Below, one piece after another: positions 61,111 to 64,000 of a DNA stretch of 64,000 nucleotides. The notes under the pieces are model-generated. The model did no database searches. It saw nothing but the letters and a program-made list of their open reading frames with translations, and had not been told where the DNA came from. The number at the start of each line of letters is the position of its first letter. Position 1 is the stretch's first letter. The position numbers and the translations under genes are program-made. The DNA is taken from assembly GCA_020746105.1 (NCBI GenBank), contig CM036618.1:123367280-123431279 (forward strand), written 5' to 3'. Origin of the DNA: Trogon surrucura. Lineage: Eukaryota; Chordata; Aves; Trogoniformes; Trogonidae.

Positions 61111-64000
61111 CTACTGTAGACTGTTCTTGATTTACATTTGATTGTTTGCAGTCCTACCCATCTGTAGCCAAAGGCAAGAAGTGATAACCTGTCACATTAT
61201 ATAAAAAAAATTTGGAAAAAAAAAAGGTGGAGTAATGCAAGATAAATAATGTATGCTCTTCCCAAGCAGTCCTGAACTCATTCTGTAAGTTGTTGGTTTC
61301 TTCTTTTGCTGAAGGGTTTCTTTCCAGATAGTTTCCATCTGGAAAAAAAGAAAAAAAAAAGATATTTTAGTGAATAAAAGCACAGCCTATTGCAATTTGA
61401 AAAGAATTACTGAATAAGTGGAACATTAGCACGGTGTCAAGCCCTTAGCAAGGGGAAAGCAAAAAGGTAAGGAATGGGAAAGCAAAAGGGTAAGTGACAT
61501 CAGTCACTCAGCAGTTGGACAGAAAGACTTCTGCTCAGTTGAGGCAGTACTGCTACCTTAGCTCGTGTCACATGTGCTACCTCTGTCTTCTCCTGTGTTT
61601 CTGTGGTGGTCTGGCACTGAAAATTTGAACTGGAAACAGCATAGAATCGTCTCATATGACTCAAAAAGTTTCCATCTTTTGTTCAACACATCTTTTGTTC
61701 TTCTACAGCCAATTGTCAATCGTTTAAGTTACACAATATAATTAGCCTACAGATAGAGCTTATAGTGAAATCTTGTTGGCTCTGTTTAAGCTTGTTTTGT
61801 TAGGAGGCTTTAGGAAGTTTTCCCATCATGTATACAACAGCCTCAGAGAAAGAGGGCTTTCTGTCCTGTAAATGTGGAGATGTAAAAATACAGACTGGAG
61901 AAGCCATTGACAAATGGAAGTTGAAATATTCCCACACTTGAAAATTGCCTCTAAGAGTCATGCTCTTCTAGGTGAGATAAATAGCAAGCAGGTCAGTCAA
62001 AGTGTAAAGCATGGAAAGATCCAACTTACCACTTGACCTGTCCTTCTGTTTTGGCCTGAGCCTGCTGCTTTACCAACAGGCCCAAAAATGTGAATTCTTC
62101 TCTCTAAATAGAGAGTGCGGTGTAGTGTGACAGCCTCAGGTCCTCATTCTCCATGAGGATACCCTGAAATGGGCTTTTTCACATTTAGTCCCACTGGGTT
62201 GAGAGATTTTCTCTAGTGAACTTCTTGCAGTGTGATTTCCTTTACTTGTCCTTCCCACACTCCACAAGGTGCCTCATCACCACCATCTCAGCAGGGCGGT
62301 GATGAAAGTGGTCTCCCCACAAACCTGCACTGCTGATGGTCCCGTTTCTTCACTCATACTTGTATGGTCCCCAGGTTATTTCATGATGTCTGACTGTACT
62401 GTAAAGCTCCCTGGTGAGCCTTTATCTCTTTGGTGTCAGACCTGCGAAGTAGTAATTAATTATGATAGGAAGGCATGGTTACAGGAACTGACGCTGGCTG
62501 ATGTGAATGAGCTCAGCCCATCATTTGGACTTGTTCCAGTCTTATTTGTACATGGTATCACCATGTTAATGCTGCTTGCAATCCAAGCAAATCTCTGCTG
62601 AGAGACAAAGCATTTTAGATTAAGTACAGCACTGCATGGACATGACTTGCCAGCTCCCAGATTAGACCTAGCTTGCATCTAGCCGACGCAAAGAGCAAAG
62701 CTGAAAGAGCTGTAATTAGAGACAAACTGGGGGTCTGTGTGCTCATGTGCATGGCATGTTAAGGTTTAGGATCCCTGAACTGTGGCTCTGGTGCCAGCTC
62801 ACGGAAGCCTGTGAGACATCAGGTCATTCATCGCTGTTTTAAATATCAGATTTCTAATCCTTAGGTCTGAGAAGAGCGTGAAAATGCAAGTTACTTTTAA
62901 TTGCTACAGAGATGCACAGGCAGTTCTCACCTGACTTGGTGAACTGTGCAGTCATGATGGTGTAACTCCCTGTGTGGCCATTCCAGCTCTGAATCTCACG
63001 TGGGGACTTTTGCTTTAGCTTAACCTCCTTCAAAGAGCCAGAGCTAAACCAAAACCCAAACATTTTGATGTAGCAAGAATTTCAGTGTCTCTCCATCAAG
63101 ATAGTTGTAACAGCCTAAATTTACACCTGAAGCTACTCTGATACGACTGAGTTCTGTGGGTGCCTGGTGTGTGTTTAGATAGTTTGAAAGCATAGCCATA
63201 GGTGTGGGATTGTCCTCTGCATGAAAAGTAGGTGTTGGCTTTGAAATCCACTGTTCTTGGGGCCATGCCAAGTCAATCCTAATGGAGTACCAGGTGTATG
63301 GGTGTGCGTCTGAGCAAATGTATGTGCGTGTGTAGAGACTTAAAGCTGAAAATAGGGATGGGCAAAGAATGCAAATAACCATTGAAAAAGGTTTTTGCTC
63401 TGTTCAGCGTAAAACCTCACAAATTGGTTAATTTCTGCCAAATAATTCTCTGAGAACAAAAACATAATCAATTAGGAGACCTTTTGATTGTTTCCCCATT
63501 TGAAATTTGTGACATGTAAAGCGAAGCTATTTTCAAATTCTTAGGTATCCCCACTGTCCTTTCTTATACACTTCAATGAAATGTATGTGCCATTGAAACT
63601 GTATTTTCTGGTGGGCCTCCTCCTCTTTGACTGCAACCCCTTTCTAAAGGGAGAAAAGAGTCCCCTGGCTCTTCCTCCCATGAGAGAAAAGGGAAAACAA
63701 GATGCCAGTTTCCATCTCAGGGTGGATGAGGGGGCTGTGCATGTCCTGTCAGCAACAGCTAAAGCAGAGCAGAGAATAACCCAAGAGAGCAGTTGGTGCT
63801 GGGGCAGTGGATGGCACTCGGCTTCTCCTGCGTCTTCTCCTCCTCCTCCCTCTTCCCAACAGAGGGAGGCAAAAGATCAACAGCGAGAAGCTGTTGCTTT
63901 AGTGGGAAAGGTGATGCGTGTGGGTGTATAATGAGGGGACTTTACAAATCATTCCTTCGTGATTATTCATTTCAAGGGGACGTTCAGAGGTAACCCATGG
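61111..64000. other. Unique non-coding sequence to the window end
   Basis: Minor structures only: a 23-bp-offset tandem pair (GGAAAGCAAAAAGGTAAG and GGAAAGCAAAAGGGTAAG) at 61454-61494, a TG-rich patch at about 63295-63340, and an exon-like segment at 63863-63910 bounded by a strong pyrimidine-tract acceptor and a weak donor. No recognisable gene. Confidence 0.45.

Noticed and set aside
61454..61530. Possible MIR-like relic (TAAGTGACATCAGTCACTC)
   Set aside because: The match is limited to about 20 bases. The neighbouring short tandem pair explains part of the pattern.
1..64000. tRNA, rRNA, U6, Y RNA, 7SK, CRISPR array or bacterial-type operon
   Set aside because: No B-box-like GGTTCGAATCC, snRNA signature words or regularly spaced repeats were seen on reading both strands, and the sequence is clearly vertebrate.

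Overview
This window looks like about 64 kb of bird nuclear DNA with no protein-coding gene that I can support. The bird call rests on CR1 LINE fragments of avian type. At least five are present. Most end in the 8-bp ATTCTRTG-type tail, and two carry decayed ends of the CR1 reverse-transcriptase reading frame. Base composition is AT-leaning and typical of an intergenic desert or a very long intron. All open frames are short (148 codons at most), resemble no family I recognise, and show no codon continuity across splice-like junctions.

Layout. 1-8.9 kb: unique sequence with a 5'-truncated CR1 at 1755-2380 (minus strand) and two relics of an ancient palindromic amniote repeat. 8.9-20.7 kb: MIR-like SINE relics near 8.9, 17.8 and 20.6 kb and two short CR1 tails near 9.65 and 16.08 kb. 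21.6-31.1 kb: the most regulatory-looking part. It has three blocks of repeat-free sequence rich in homeodomain and POU-type motifs (21.6-22.6, 26.8-27.2 and 30.2-31.1 kb), and an isolated GC/CpG-rich patch at 30.06-30.76 kb containing a near-consensus splice donor. 31.1-43.3 kb: mostly featureless unique DNA. 43.36-43.9 kb: a CR1 apparently inserted inside an older MIR-like SINE, with 9-bp direct repeats at the junctions. 45.0-45.3 kb: another conserved-looking block with a splice-bounded segment. 48.4 kb: a short CR1. 52.2-52.8 kb: a very old CR1 resembling the turtle/crocodile type, with an internal tandem duplication of about 72 bp. 54.9 and 58.1 kb: further ancient SINE/LINE relics. 60.8-61.1 kb: a last conserved-looking block.

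The best biological reading is a regulatory desert or giant intron. It would consist of candidate enhancers (inferred from composition and motifs only, with no alignment available) set among old, decayed retroposons. I see no evidence of a novel multi-gene system. The most informative items are the orphan CpG patch with its donor site, the conserved-looking blocks, the perfect 18-bp palindrome at 46653, and the nested or internally duplicated retroposon relics. Repeat family assignments come from remembered consensus patterns and have not been checked by search.
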